Assembly (NCBI GenBank): GCA_009177195.1
Contig: WFMA01000213.1
Span: 4,903-10,181, forward strand
Direction: 5' to 3'
From: Bacteroidales bacterium
GTDB lineage: Bacteria; Bacteroidota; Bacteroidia; Bacteroidales; Muribaculaceae
DNA length: 5,279 nt
The translations under genes were made by a program, and so were the position numbers. Below the pieces are notes generated by a model. It saw only the letters and a program-made list of their open reading frames with translations, searched no databases and was not told the DNA's origin. Positions 1 to 5,279 of this stretch are shown here, piece after piece (the stretch's first letter is position 1; each line of letters begins with the position of its first letter).

Positions 1-262
1 TTTTCTCAGAAATCTGGATTCGCTCGGTGTCGGTGCGACCAAAAATATTGACCCCCATATAGCCGTTTCCGAGCGGGAGGGACCATCGCTCCCAATCCTC
101 GTCAAATGGGAATCCTCGCGAAACAACCTTGTCATAGGAGCTGCCGCGGTTGGGGGCGGGACGTTCATACCATAAGGAATAATTTTTGTTGAGCTTCCCC
201 GCTCCCATAGCAACGGGCAGGGATAGCAAGCACAGCGCAAATACAATCGCTTTTCTTAACAT
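1..262 (-). CDS. GH95-like secreted glycoside hydrolase, N-terminal part (cut by window edge)
   Basis: Reading the minus strand from the ATG at 262-260 gives 87 uninterrupted codons before the window ends. The protein opens with Met-Leu-Arg-Lys and a hydrophobic stretch (AIVFALCLLSLPVAMG, residues 5-20), a signal peptide, so export to the periplasm or beyond is expected; the Cys at residue 11 does not sit in a convincing lipobox. After it come a LWYERPAP motif (about residues 31-38) and WSLPLGNGYMGVNIFG followed by ERIQISEK. Family knowledge: this matches the opening of the GH95 / alpha-L-fucosidase N-terminal beta-sandwich, whose members read like LWYxxPA...ALPxGNGxLGAxxFG...ERIQLNE. GH95 enzymes remove fucose or galactose from host or plant glycans. 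The catalytic (alpha/alpha)6 barrel lies outside the window, so activity, substrate and integrity of the gene cannot be judged. It is transcribed divergently from panB. The family call is fairly good; the precise specificity is unknown. Confidence 0.8.
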   Translation of the reverse strand, partial: MLRKAIVFALCLLSLPVAMGAGKLNKNYSLWYERPAPNRGSSYDKVVSRGFPFDEDWERWSLPLGNGYMGVNIFGRTDTERIQISEK

Positions 263-299
263 AACCGGTTTATTTTAATAATGCATATAATACAAGCCG

Positions 300-317
300 G
301 GGGAAGCGGCGTTCCCC
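300..317 (-). other. Hairpin at the predicted 5' end of the GH95-like mRNA
   Basis: GGGGAA (300-305) and TTCCCC (312-317) form a perfect 6-bp inverted repeat around a 6-nt loop. It lies immediately downstream of the minus-strand -7 element at 333-326, so the transcript would begin almost at the stem. A 5'-terminal stem can protect an mRNA from decay; that role here is inference. No T tract follows in the minus direction, so it is not a terminator. Confidence 0.4.
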
Positions 318-404
318 TCTCGGCGCAAAGATAAGCAATCGGGGGAAAATCCGCAAGAAGCGGCGTGGCGGTTAAGCCCGATTAAGGACTTTAAAGGGGA
401 AAAT
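303..404. repeat. Two short direct repeats sharing one 54-nt offset
   Basis: GAAGCGGCGT occurs at 303-312 and again at 357-366. GGGGAAAAT occurs at 342-350 and again at 396-404. Both pairs are displaced by exactly 54 nt, and in each copy the first word precedes the second by the same distance. The bases between the two words agree only at about chance level. This is consistent with an old, eroded tandem duplication of about 54 bp in the divergent promoter region, or with paired protein-binding words, but coincidence cannot be excluded. Confidence 0.5.
326..356 (-). promoter_or_regulatory. Bacteroidetes-type promoter for the GH95-like gene
   Basis: On the minus strand a TTG (356-354) is followed, after exactly 20 nt, by TATCTTTG (333-326), a perfect match to the Bacteroidetes sigma-ABfr -7 consensus TAnnTTTG. 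A start of transcription near 318-320 would leave a leader of roughly 57 nt before the ATG at 262. Both elements are seen directly; promoter activity is inferred. Confidence 0.65.
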
Positions 405-405
405 G

Positions 406-436
406 TTGCGCGCGTACGTTATAAGCCTTAACTTTG
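406..436 (+). promoter_or_regulatory. Bacteroidetes-type promoter for panB
   Basis: TTG at 406-408, a 20-nt spacer, then TAACTTTG at 429-436: a full match to the -7 consensus TAnnTTTG with the usual -33 TTG. Transcription would start around 442-444, giving a leader of some 22 nt before the ATG at 466. The upstream in-frame ATG at 403 lies beside the -33 element, before any transcript from this promoter begins, so this promoter decides the panB start. The 20-nt spacing is the same as in the divergent promoter. Confidence 0.7.
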
Positions 437-465
437 CCCTGATTTTTGAACTAATCAAAGCTATT

Positions 466-1284
466 ATGTCAACTTACACTGAAGATCAGCGCAAGGTCAC
501 AACCCATCGCCTGATTGAAATGAAACAGAGAGGCGAGAAGATCGCCATGCTTACCGCCTACGACTATTCAATGGCTAAGCTTATCGACGAGGCAGGGATG
601 GACGTGATTCTCGTGGGAGACTCCGCATCAAACGTGATGGCGGGAAACATGACCACGCTACCGATGACGCTCGACCAGATGATTTATCATGCGAAATCGG
701 TGGTTAAGGGGGTGAAACGCGCTCTCGTGGTGGTGGATCTTCCTTTCGGAACGTATCAGGGAAATAGCGTCGAGGCGTTGACCTCGGCGGTGAGAATGAT
801 GAAGGAGAGCCATGCCGAAGCCGTGAAGATGGAGGGTGGCTCTGAAATCAGAGAGTCGATTGAACGAGTGCTTTCAGCGGGCATCCCCGTGATGGGACAC
901 CTGGGACTGACCCCTCAGTCGATCAACAAATTCGGAACCTACGCCGTGCGCGCCAAGGAGGATGCCGAAGCCAAGAAGCTGATAGAGGACGCGAAGATGC
1001 TTGAAGAGATAGGCTGCTTTGCCGTGGTGCTCGAAAAGATTCCCGCAAAGCTCGCCACCGAAGTTGCCAGGCAGCTCTCCATCCCGGTGATAGGGATAGG
1101 CGCCGGAGGTGGCGCCGACGGACAGGTGCTGGTGATGCACGACATGCTTGGAATAAACAAGGGTTTCTCGCCGCGCTTCCTGCGCCGCTACGCCGACCTC
1201 GCCACTGTGATCAACGAGGCTGTGGGCTCGTATATCGAGGATGTCAAAACGGGCGATTTCCCCAATGAGAAGGAACAATACTAA
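466..1284 (+). CDS. panB: 3-methyl-2-oxobutanoate hydroxymethyltransferase (ketopantoate hydroxymethyltransferase)
   Basis: PanB transfers a hydroxymethyl group from 5,10-methylene-tetrahydrofolate to 2-oxoisovalerate, giving ketopantoate, the first committed step of pantothenate and CoA synthesis; it is a cytosolic metal-dependent (beta/alpha)8-barrel enzyme. The 272-residue product has the family's usual length and landmarks: MLTAYDY near residues 28-34, VGDS at 50-53 (metal ligand Asp52), [12 protein letters not shown] at 88-99 (Asp91), VKMEGG at 120-125 (Lys121, Glu123), GHLGLTPQS at 144-152, the catalytic-type Glu190 in VLEKIP, and IPVIGIGAG at 206-214. The C-terminal [10 protein letters not shown] is what I know from Bacteroides PanB. 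I chose the ATG at 466 because it gives the family N-terminus ([14 protein letters not shown]) and lies just downstream of a perfect promoter; the in-frame ATG at 403 would add 21 non-conserved residues and overlaps that promoter. No panC or panE is adjacent. All key residues are present, so it should be functional. Confidence 0.97.
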   Translation: MSTYTEDQRKVTTHRLIEMKQRGEKIAMLTAYDYSMAKLIDEAGMDVILVGDSASNVMAGNMTTLPMTLDQMIYHAKSVVKGVKRALVVVDLPFGTYQGNSVEALTSAVRMMKESHAEAVKMEGGSEIRESIERVLSAGIPVMGHLGLTPQSINKFGTYAVRAKEDAEAKKLIEDAKMLEEIGCFAVVLEKIPAKLATEVARQLSIPVIGIGAGGGADGQVLVMHDMLGINKGFSPRFLRRYADLATVINEAVGSYIEDVKTGDFPNEKEQY

Positions 1285-1315
1285 ATACACAGATTTTTAT
1301 ACTACACCAAAAAAC

Positions 1316-3361
1316 ATGAAAGCCAGACTTATTATCGCATTGGCGGCGGCAGCCGCAATGTCGACGACGGCGGTTTCAGCCGAGGAGCACCTCAAAAGCT
1401 TGAATCCCGCCTATTTCGACAATTCGATTCCTGCCGGAACCGACTTTTACATGCACGTGAACAAGGGGTGGAAAGAGGCTCATCCCCTCACTCCGGAACA
1501 TTCGCGCTATGGCGCATTCAACATTCTGAACGACAGCTCGGAAGTGCGCGTTAAGAATATCGTTCTCAATCTCGGTAACTCAAATCCCGAACCGGGAACG
1601 GTAGCCTACAAGGTATGGACAATCTATTCCCAGGCAATGGACTCGACCCGTCGCAACAACGAGGGAGCGGCTCCTATTCTCGCCGACCTTAAGAAGATTG
1701 AAGAGACTCCCCATGAAGGGATGGAGGATCTTTTCTTCTGGATGCACAAGAACTATTCAAGCCCCTTCCTGGGCGCGGGTCCGATGGAGAACCTGGTGAA
1801 CAGCAAGGAGTATGCAATGTATGTGAGCGGCGGCGGCATGGGAATGGGCGACCGCGACTACTACCTTCTCAACGACAAGCGCAACACCGAGGTGCGCGAG
1901 GCTTACAAGAAGCTGATCGTGACCCAGATGCAGAATGCGGGCTACTCTAAGAAGGACGCAAACCGCATCATGAAGAACGTGATGAAAATCGAAACCGCTC
2001 TCGCCGACTCAGCGTGGACCCGCGAGCAGAGCCGCAATATCCCGGCAATGTACAACCCCCGCTCTCTCGCCCAGCTTAAGGAGCTCTATCCCAACGTGAA
2101 CTGGGACCGCTTCTTCGTGGAGACAATGGGCATAGAGGCTCCGGAGACAGTGATCGTAACCGAGCTCAACACCGTGAAGCAGGGCGACAACCTGCTGGGC
2201 TCGCTCACCGACCGCGAGATCAAGGACTACTACCTGTGGGAATACGTTTCGCAGGCTTCAGGCAAACTGAGCGACAAGTTCACCGACGCAAACTTCGCTT
2301 TCAGCAAGGTGATGAGCGGCGTTCAGGAGCAGCGTCCCCGCTGGAAACGCGCTCTCGGAGCAACTGAAGGCGCCATGGGCGAAGCCGTGGGACAGCTTTA
2401 CGTGGAGCGTTATTTCCCCGAGTCATCGAAGCAGTACATGGTGGGGCTCGTGGAGAACCTTCGCACCGCCCTTGGCAAGCACATCATCAATCTTCCCTGG
2501 ATGAGCGACGACACCAAACTCAACGCCATCAAAAAACTTAACTCGGTGACAGTGAAGATCGGTTATCCCGACAAGTGGAAAGACTATTCCACAATGGAAA
2601 TCGACCCGAAACTCTCTTACTACGAGAACATGCACAACGTGGGCATGTGGCATCAGAATGAGCGTCTCGCCAAGTGGGGCAAACCGGTTGACCGCACCGA
2701 GTGGGGCATGACACCTCAGACTATCAACGCTTACTATAACCCGCTGGCTAACGAAATCGTGTTCCCCGCCGGTATCCTCCAGGCTCCGTTCTTCGATCCT
2801 GAATCGAGCGACGCAGAGAACTATGGCGGCATCGGAGTGGTGATAGGCCATGAGCTTACCCACGGTTTCGACGACCAGGGATGCAACTTTGACGCTGACG
2901 GCAACATGATCAACTGGTGGACAGCTGAGGACGCAGCCGCATTCGCCAATCTGACCCAGGGACTCGTGGCTCAGTTCAACGAAGTGGAAGTGCTCCCCGG
3001 ACTTCACGCCAACGGTCAGTACACCCTCGGCGAGAATATCGCCGACCAGGGCGGTCTCCGCGTGGCTCGCACCGCATTCATCGATTCACAGAAGAAAAAG
3101 GGTGTGGACATCACTTCGCCCGAGGCTAAAATCGACGGCTATGACCCGATGCAGGTTTATTACCTCAATTACGCCAATATATGGGCAGGTAACATCCGCG
3201 ACGAGGAGATACGCCAGCTCACCACGTCGGATCCCCACTCGCTGGGCGCCAACCGCGTGAACGTGACACTCCGCAACATCACTCCCTTCTTCGAGGCATT
3301 CGGCATCAAGCCGGGCGACAAACTTTATCGTCCCGCCGAGGAGCAGGTGGTAATCTGGTAA
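1316..3361 (+). CDS. Secreted M13 family zinc metalloendopeptidase (neprilysin/PepO-type)
   Basis: M13 peptidases cut short peptides inside a closed cavity formed by an alpha-helical N-terminal domain and a C-terminal catalytic domain. The 681-residue product starts with a signal peptide (MKARLIIALAAAAAMSTTAVSA, cut likely after Ala22), so it should act in the periplasm or at the surface. Visible motifs: the N-domain opening GTDFYMHVNKGW (41-52); substrate-binding NAYYNP (471-476); zinc motif HELTH (His512, Glu513, His516); ENIAD with third zinc ligand Glu573 and Asp577; DPHS with His641; Arg647 in NRVN; and a C-terminal Trp681. The C-terminus ends VVIW rather than the Cys-x-x-Trp of mammalian neprilysin, as is common in bacteria. 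The ATG at 1316 is chosen because it begins the signal peptide; the in-frame ATG at 1241 would add 25 residues and overlap panB. It follows panB by 31 nt without an exact TAnnTTTG between, so read-through from the panB promoter is plausible although the functions are unrelated. Natural substrate unknown. Confidence 0.95.
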   Translation: MKARLIIALAAAAAMSTTAVSAEEHLKSLNPAYFDNSIPAGTDFYMHVNKGWKEAHPLTPEHSRYGAFNILNDSSEVRVKNIVLNLGNSNPEPGTVAYKVWTIYSQAMDSTRRNNEGAAPILADLKKIEETPHEGMEDLFFWMHKNYSSPFLGAGPMENLVNSKEYAMYVSGGGMGMGDRDYYLLNDKRNTEVREAYKKLIVTQMQNAGYSKKDANRIMKNVMKIETALADSAWTREQSRNIPAMYNPRSLAQLKELYPNVNWDRFFVETMGIEAPETVIVTELNTVKQGDNLLGSLTDREIKDYYLWEYVSQASGKLSDKFTDANFAFSKVMSGVQEQRPRWKRALGATEGAMGEAVGQLYVERYFPESSKQYMVGLVENLRTALGKHIINLPWMSDDTKLNAIKKLNSVTVKIGYPDKWKDYSTMEIDPKLSYYENMHNVGMWHQNERLAKWGKPVDRTEWGMTPQTINAYYNPLANEIVFPAGILQAPFFDPESSDAENYGGIGVVIGHELTHGFDDQGCNFDADGNMINWWTAEDAAAFANLTQGLVAQFNEVEVLPGLHANGQYTLGENIADQGGLRVARTAFIDSQKKKGVDITSPEAKIDGYDPMQVYYLNYANIWAGNIRDEEIRQLTTSDPHSLGANRVNVTLRNITPFFEAFGIKPGDKLYRPAEEQVVIW

Positions 3362-3373
3362 CGGCACACTGTT

Positions 3374-3835
3374 TCAATAACGAACCGGGCGCAGACGCGG
3401 CACAGCCATGTTTGCGCCCGCCTTGTCTCTTACCGAGTCGATCAAGCGATCGCAATCGGCGGCATATCGAGCCGAGAGGGGGGCATCGCACGACATGAAG
3501 CAACAGCTGAGGGCGCGCGCCAGCACCGCCTCCTCGACCGCATGACGCAACGGCGAAAGGAGCGAGGAGGGCGCGGCGACGGCAATCGTCAAGATATCGT
3601 CATCGCCGCCAAGGGTGACATCCATACCCAATTCGGGCAATCGCATAGCCACATAGACCGCCGCCGAGCGGATGACGGGGGTGAGCGCCGCGCTGTGGTC
3701 ACGGGTGAGCATAGGCGGGAGCTCACAGGCGGTGTCGGCGAGATAGGAACGCATGGCGGAAATGGCGTAGACTGACTCCTTTATCGCCTCAACGGAGAGG
3801 GAAAGGGTGATGGCGGTAGTTTCATTTGCTGACAT
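3374..3835 (-). CDS. Hypothetical protein, 153 residues, second gene of a small pair
   Basis: I do not recognise this protein with certainty. It starts at the ATG at 3835-3833 and ends at TGA (3376-3374). There is no signal peptide and no clear membrane span. The N-terminal part (TTAITLSLSVEAIKESVYA, residues 6-24) looks like a strand followed by a helix, a central acidic patch GGDDD lies at 76-80, and an Ala-rich helical C-terminal half contains Cys110, Cys111 and Cys116, ending in SARYAADCDRLIDSVRD (121-137) and a basic Pro/Arg tail. The opening LSLxVxxIKxxVY and the closing YAADxxxxxDxVR recall small proteins I associate with Bacteroidales phage-like or tail-module gene clusters; that resemblance is from memory and weak. 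It follows the other unknown gene by 22 nt on the same strand, so the two are probably one transcript. It converges on the M13 peptidase gene with only 12 nt between the stop codons. Confidence 0.7.
   Translation of the reverse strand: MSANETTAITLSLSVEAIKESVYAISAMRSYLADTACELPPMLTRDHSAALTPVIRSAAVYVAMRLPELGMDVTLGGDDDILTIAVAAPSSLLSPLRHAVEEAVLARALSCCFMSCDAPLSARYAADCDRLIDSVRDKAGANMAVPRLRPVRY
3386..3420 (+). terminator. Possible terminator hairpin after the M13 peptidase gene
   Basis: CGGGCGCA (3386-3393) pairs perfectly with TGCGCCCG (3413-3420); an A-T and a G-T pair can extend the stem to 10 bp around a 15-nt loop. It begins 25 nt after the peptidase stop codon and lies inside the 3' end of the convergent small gene. 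The downstream bases are only moderately T-rich (CCTTGTCTCTT) with no run of T, so intrinsic termination is uncertain; it could also serve as a 3' stabilising stem. Confidence 0.3.
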
Positions 3836-3857
3836 AATGAGATGAATTATCGGTTAA

Positions 3858-4289
3858 TTACTTTTTTTGATTGAAGATGAAGCGGCGACCCTTGCCGCAT
3901 CGATTGTGCTGCCTGAGAATCTTGACAGCCGTAGCGGATTCAATGAAAAATTCGGACGCAGGCTCACGCACAATCACCTCGGTGACAGCTCGAATGAGCG
4001 ACATCTTTTTATGCGCCCTCATCAAGGCGCCGACTTTGGCGGCAATCTCCTCCCACATTTTCCGAGCCTTGGGGCGGCGGGGGACAAAGCCGGCGACTTT
4101 CATGCTCATGAGCATATTGTAGGCGAAGTCGATGTCGACATAGTAGCGCGGAGCCCCGCAAGCGAGAGCCGCCTGAGCGAGCTCTCGGAGGGAGGTTATT
4201 TCACTTGCGGCGGGCGCGTCCATCAACGACCGGCAGACTCTGATAAAATCACGGTCGCGGGAATCATAAAATCGGTGTGTTTTGGTCAT
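3858..4289 (-). CDS. Hypothetical protein, 143 residues, with an internal repeat; first gene of a small pair
   Basis: Not recognised by name. It starts at the ATG at 4289-4287 and ends at TAA (3860-3858). It is basic, helical in character and without a signal peptide or membrane span, so it should be cytosolic. It appears to hold two copies of a unit of about 27 residues, at 34-60 and 99-125. The copies align without gaps: APRYYVDIDFAYNML against ASEFFIESATAVKIL, with preceding helices LRELAQAAL and IRAVTEVIV. Shared features are an aromatic pair (Tyr49-Tyr50 / Phe114-Phe115), a following Val/Ile, then a conserved Ala (56/121) and Leu (60/125). A basic linker with a Trp (RRPKARKMWEEI, 71-82) separates them, and the tail is basic (GKGRRFIFNQKK). 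The repeat and charge could suit nucleic-acid or protein binding, but that is a guess. A TAnnTTTG element lies 41-48 nt upstream. It is probably cotranscribed with the 153-residue gene that follows. Confidence 0.75.
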   Translation of the reverse strand: MTKTHRFYDSRDRDFIRVCRSLMDAPAASEITSLRELAQAALACGAPRYYVDIDFAYNMLMSMKVAGFVPRRPKARKMWEEIAAKVGALMRAHKKMSLIRAVTEVIVREPASEFFIESATAVKILRQHNRCGKGRRFIFNQKK

Positions 4290-4329
4290 AATATTAGTTA
4301 TATGTGTTGTTATTTTGAATTATCTGTTG

Positions 4330-4337
4330 CAAATTTA
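4330..4337 (-). promoter_or_regulatory. -7 element for the small unknown gene pair
   Basis: The minus strand reads TAAATTTG from 4337 to 4330, an exact match to TAnnTTTG. A transcript would start near 4323, leaving a leader of about 34 nt before the ATG at 4289. No TTG stands at the usual distance upstream; that space is instead taken by dyad symmetries, so the promoter may be weak or depend on a regulator (inference). Confidence 0.45.
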
Positions 4338-4374
4338 CCATGCAGCATGGGTTGAATACCCGCACATCGATGTG
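4338..4374. promoter_or_regulatory. Cluster of three dyads in the divergent intergenic region (possible operators)
   Basis: Three inverted repeats lie nearly end to end: CCATGC-A-GCATGG (4338-4350), GGGT-TGAAT-ACCC (4349-4361), and the perfect 12-bp palindrome CACATCGATGTG (4363-4374). The first directly abuts the minus-strand -7 element and fills its spacer; the palindrome sits just upstream of where a -33 element would be. This is where a dimeric regulator would bind, but no regulator is identified in the window. Confidence 0.4.
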
Positions 4375-4393
4375 AAAAACTGTTAAAACAACT

Positions 4394-4409
4394 TTACTTT
4401 CCCAAGTAA
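4394..4409. promoter_or_regulatory. Dyad at the -33 position of the metY promoter
   Basis: TTACTT (4394-4399) and AAGTAA (4404-4409) are perfect inverted arms around a 4-nt centre TCCC. The site covers the position where the -33 element of the metY promoter should be, and no TTG is found there. It is a candidate binding site for a regulator responding to sulfur or methionine supply; this is inference. Confidence 0.35.
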
Positions 4410-4423
4410 GGGTTCGGTTTATG

Positions 4424-4431
4424 TATTTTTG
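4424..4431 (+). promoter_or_regulatory. -7 element for metY
   Basis: TATTTTTG at 4424-4431 matches TAnnTTTG exactly. Transcription near 4437-4439 would give a leader of about 42 nt to the ATG at 4480, too short for a typical SAM riboswitch, and none is recognisable. The -33 side is weak: only TTC at 4399-4401, 22 nt upstream. Confidence 0.5.
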
Positions 4432-4479
4432 TAATAAAATTGGACAATACAGTAAAAAACCACAAAACAGATAACCGAA

Positions 4480-5279
4480 ATGGCTGACAATTTCAAACCT
4501 GAAACCCTATGCGTGCAAGCGGGGTGGACTCCGACCAAAGGGGAGCCGCGAGTGCTACCCATCTATCAAAGCACCACGTTCAAGTATGACACAAGCGAGC
4601 AGATGGCACGGCTTTTCGACCTGGAGGATAGCGGATACTTCTACACACGCCTTCAAAACCCGACAAATGACGCCGTAGCCGCCAAAATCGCCGCTTTGGA
4701 AGGGGGCGTTGGCGCAGTGCTCACCTCGAGCGGTCAAGCCGCCAATTTCTATGCCATCTTCAATATATGCCAGGCGGGTGACCATTTCGTGTGCTCGTCA
4801 GCCATCTACGGTGGCACTTTCAACCTCTTCGGGGTGACGATGAAGAAGCTCGGCATAGAGGTGACTTTCGTCAATCCCGACGCCTCGGAGGAGGAGCTTT
4901 CGGCAGCTTTCCGCCCAAACACGAAGGCATTGTTTGGCGAAACGATCTCCAACCCGTCGCTCGAGGTGCTTGACATTGAGAAATTCGCCCGCGTAGCCCA
5001 CAGCCACGGGGTGCCGCTGATTGTTGACAACACCTTCCCCACCCCGATCAATTGCCGCCCGATGGAATGGGGCGCCGACATAGTGGTACATTCCACTACC
5101 AAATATATGGACGGACACGCCACGAGCGTGGGGGGCGTGGTGGTTGACAGCGGAAATTTTGACTGGGACGCTCATGCCGACAAGTTTCCGGGACTTTGCA
5201 CCCCCGACGAGTCTTATCACGGGCTTACGTACACGAAGGCGTTCGGGAAGCTTGCCTATACGACCAAATTGACCGCCCA
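4480..5279 (+). CDS. metY: O-acetylhomoserine sulfhydrylase (O-acetylhomoserine aminocarboxypropyltransferase), N-terminal part
   Basis: MetY is a PLP enzyme of the Cys/Met metabolism family that joins O-acetylhomoserine with sulfide to give homocysteine, the direct sulfhydrylation route to methionine; it is cytosolic and usually a tetramer. The window holds 266 codons of an expected 420 or so; the 3' part is cut off. Visible family features: the start FKPETLCVQAGW (5-16), YQSTTF (29-34), YTRLQNPT (55-62, with Tyr55 and Arg57 that contact the PLP phosphate of the neighbouring subunit), TSSGQAA (82-88), Tyr110 in AIYGGT, FGETISNPS (152-160), Asp183 in IVDNTF that holds the PLP ring nitrogen, and the PLP lysine Lys208 in HSTTKYMDGHAT. 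The stretch PGLCTPDESYHGLTYTKAFG (237-256) is typical of MetY and absent from cystathionine synthase/lyase relatives, which favours MetY over MetB or MetC. The ATG at 4480 gives the family N-terminus and lies 48 nt past a -7 element. No sign of damage in the part seen. Confidence 0.93.
   Translation, partial: MADNFKPETLCVQAGWTPTKGEPRVLPIYQSTTFKYDTSEQMARLFDLEDSGYFYTRLQNPTNDAVAAKIAALEGGVGAVLTSSGQAANFYAIFNICQAGDHFVCSSAIYGGTFNLFGVTMKKLGIEVTFVNPDASEEELSAAFRPNTKALFGETISNPSLEVLDIEKFARVAHSHGVPLIVDNTFPTPINCRPMEWGADIVVHSTTKYMDGHATSVGGVVVDSGNFDWDAHADKFPGLCTPDESYHGLTYTKAFGKLAYTTKLTA

Noticed and set aside
263..270. AACCGGTT palindrome directly upstream of the GH95-like start codon
   Set aside because: An 8-bp palindrome alone is common by chance and nothing else nearby supports an operator.
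403..465. In-frame upstream extension of panB from the ATG at 403
   Set aside because: The 21 added residues do not match the PanB N-terminus and the segment contains a complete promoter whose transcript would begin after 436.
874..1290. Long open frame on the minus strand opposite panB
   Set aside because: It is a shadow of panB; the plus-strand product is a clear conserved enzyme and the antisense translation shows no recognisable domain.
1241..1315. In-frame upstream extension of the M13 peptidase from the ATG at 1241
   Set aside because: It overlaps panB by 44 nt and would place 25 mostly polar residues before an excellent signal peptide that starts at 1316.
2423..3007. 194-codon open frame on the minus strand opposite the M13 peptidase catalytic domain
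   Set aside because: It lies antisense to the conserved NAYY and HELTH region and is explained by codon bias of the peptidase gene.
3861..3868. Slippery A-AAA-AAG heptamer just before the stop of the 143-residue gene (minus strand)
   Set aside because: A -1 shift would add only four residues before another stop and would not enter the frame of the next gene, so a programmed fusion is not supported.
3542..4355. Plus-strand open frames across the small unknown gene pair (3542-3775, 3867-4355, 3871-4122)
   Set aside because: Their translations are low-complexity or composition-driven. The minus-strand frames form a tidy tandem pair with a -7 element and have protein-like composition, so the minus strand is preferred.
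4363..4379. CACATCGATGTG followed by AAAAA read as an intrinsic terminator
   Set aside because: The short run follows the dyad as A on the plus strand, so neither strand has a stem followed by U; the position between divergent promoters also argues against termination.
4798..5220. Minus-strand open frames opposite metY
   Set aside because: They are antisense to the PLP-binding core of MetY and have no promoter or domain of their own.

Overview
The window looks like a chromosomal segment of a gut-type Bacteroidales bacterium, most plausibly near Muribaculaceae. Three things point there. Several upstream regions carry the Bacteroidetes -7 element TAnnTTTG, two of them with a TTG at a 20-nt spacing. 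Starts have A-rich leaders and no clear Shine-Dalgarno. The protein set (secreted GH95-like enzyme, PanB ending in a [14 protein letters not shown] tail, secreted M13 peptidase, MetY) is typical of that order. The family placement is inference from general resemblance, not a search.

Layout: (1) 1-262, minus: the first 87 codons of a secreted glycoside hydrolase resembling family GH95, cut by the window edge. (2) 263-465: a divergent intergenic region with a near-ideal Bacteroidetes promoter on each strand, two short direct repeats sharing one 54-nt offset, and a hairpin at the predicted 5' end of the hydrolase mRNA. (3) 466-1284, plus: panB (ketopantoate synthesis, CoA pathway). (4) 1316-3361, plus: a secreted M13 (neprilysin/PepO-type) zinc endopeptidase with all expected active-site motifs, 31 nt after panB and with no recognisable promoter of its own. 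(5) 3374-4289, minus: two small unknown genes in tandem, convergent with the peptidase gene after only 12 nt. The first has an internal repeat of about 27 residues; the second faintly resembles small proteins of Bacteroidales phage-like elements. (6) 4290-4479: an AT-rich divergent intergenic region with a -7 element on each strand and several dyad symmetries. (7) 4480 to the end, plus: the N-terminal 266 residues of MetY (O-acetylhomoserine sulfhydrylase), with the PLP lysine present.

The genes do not form one pathway. PanB and MetY are housekeeping biosynthesis enzymes, the hydrolase and the peptidase are exported degradative enzymes, and the two small unknown genes sit between conserved genes like an accessory insertion. 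No rRNA, tRNA, CRISPR array, insertion sequence or known riboswitch was seen. The most open question is the small minus-strand pair and the dyad-rich promoter region in front of it.
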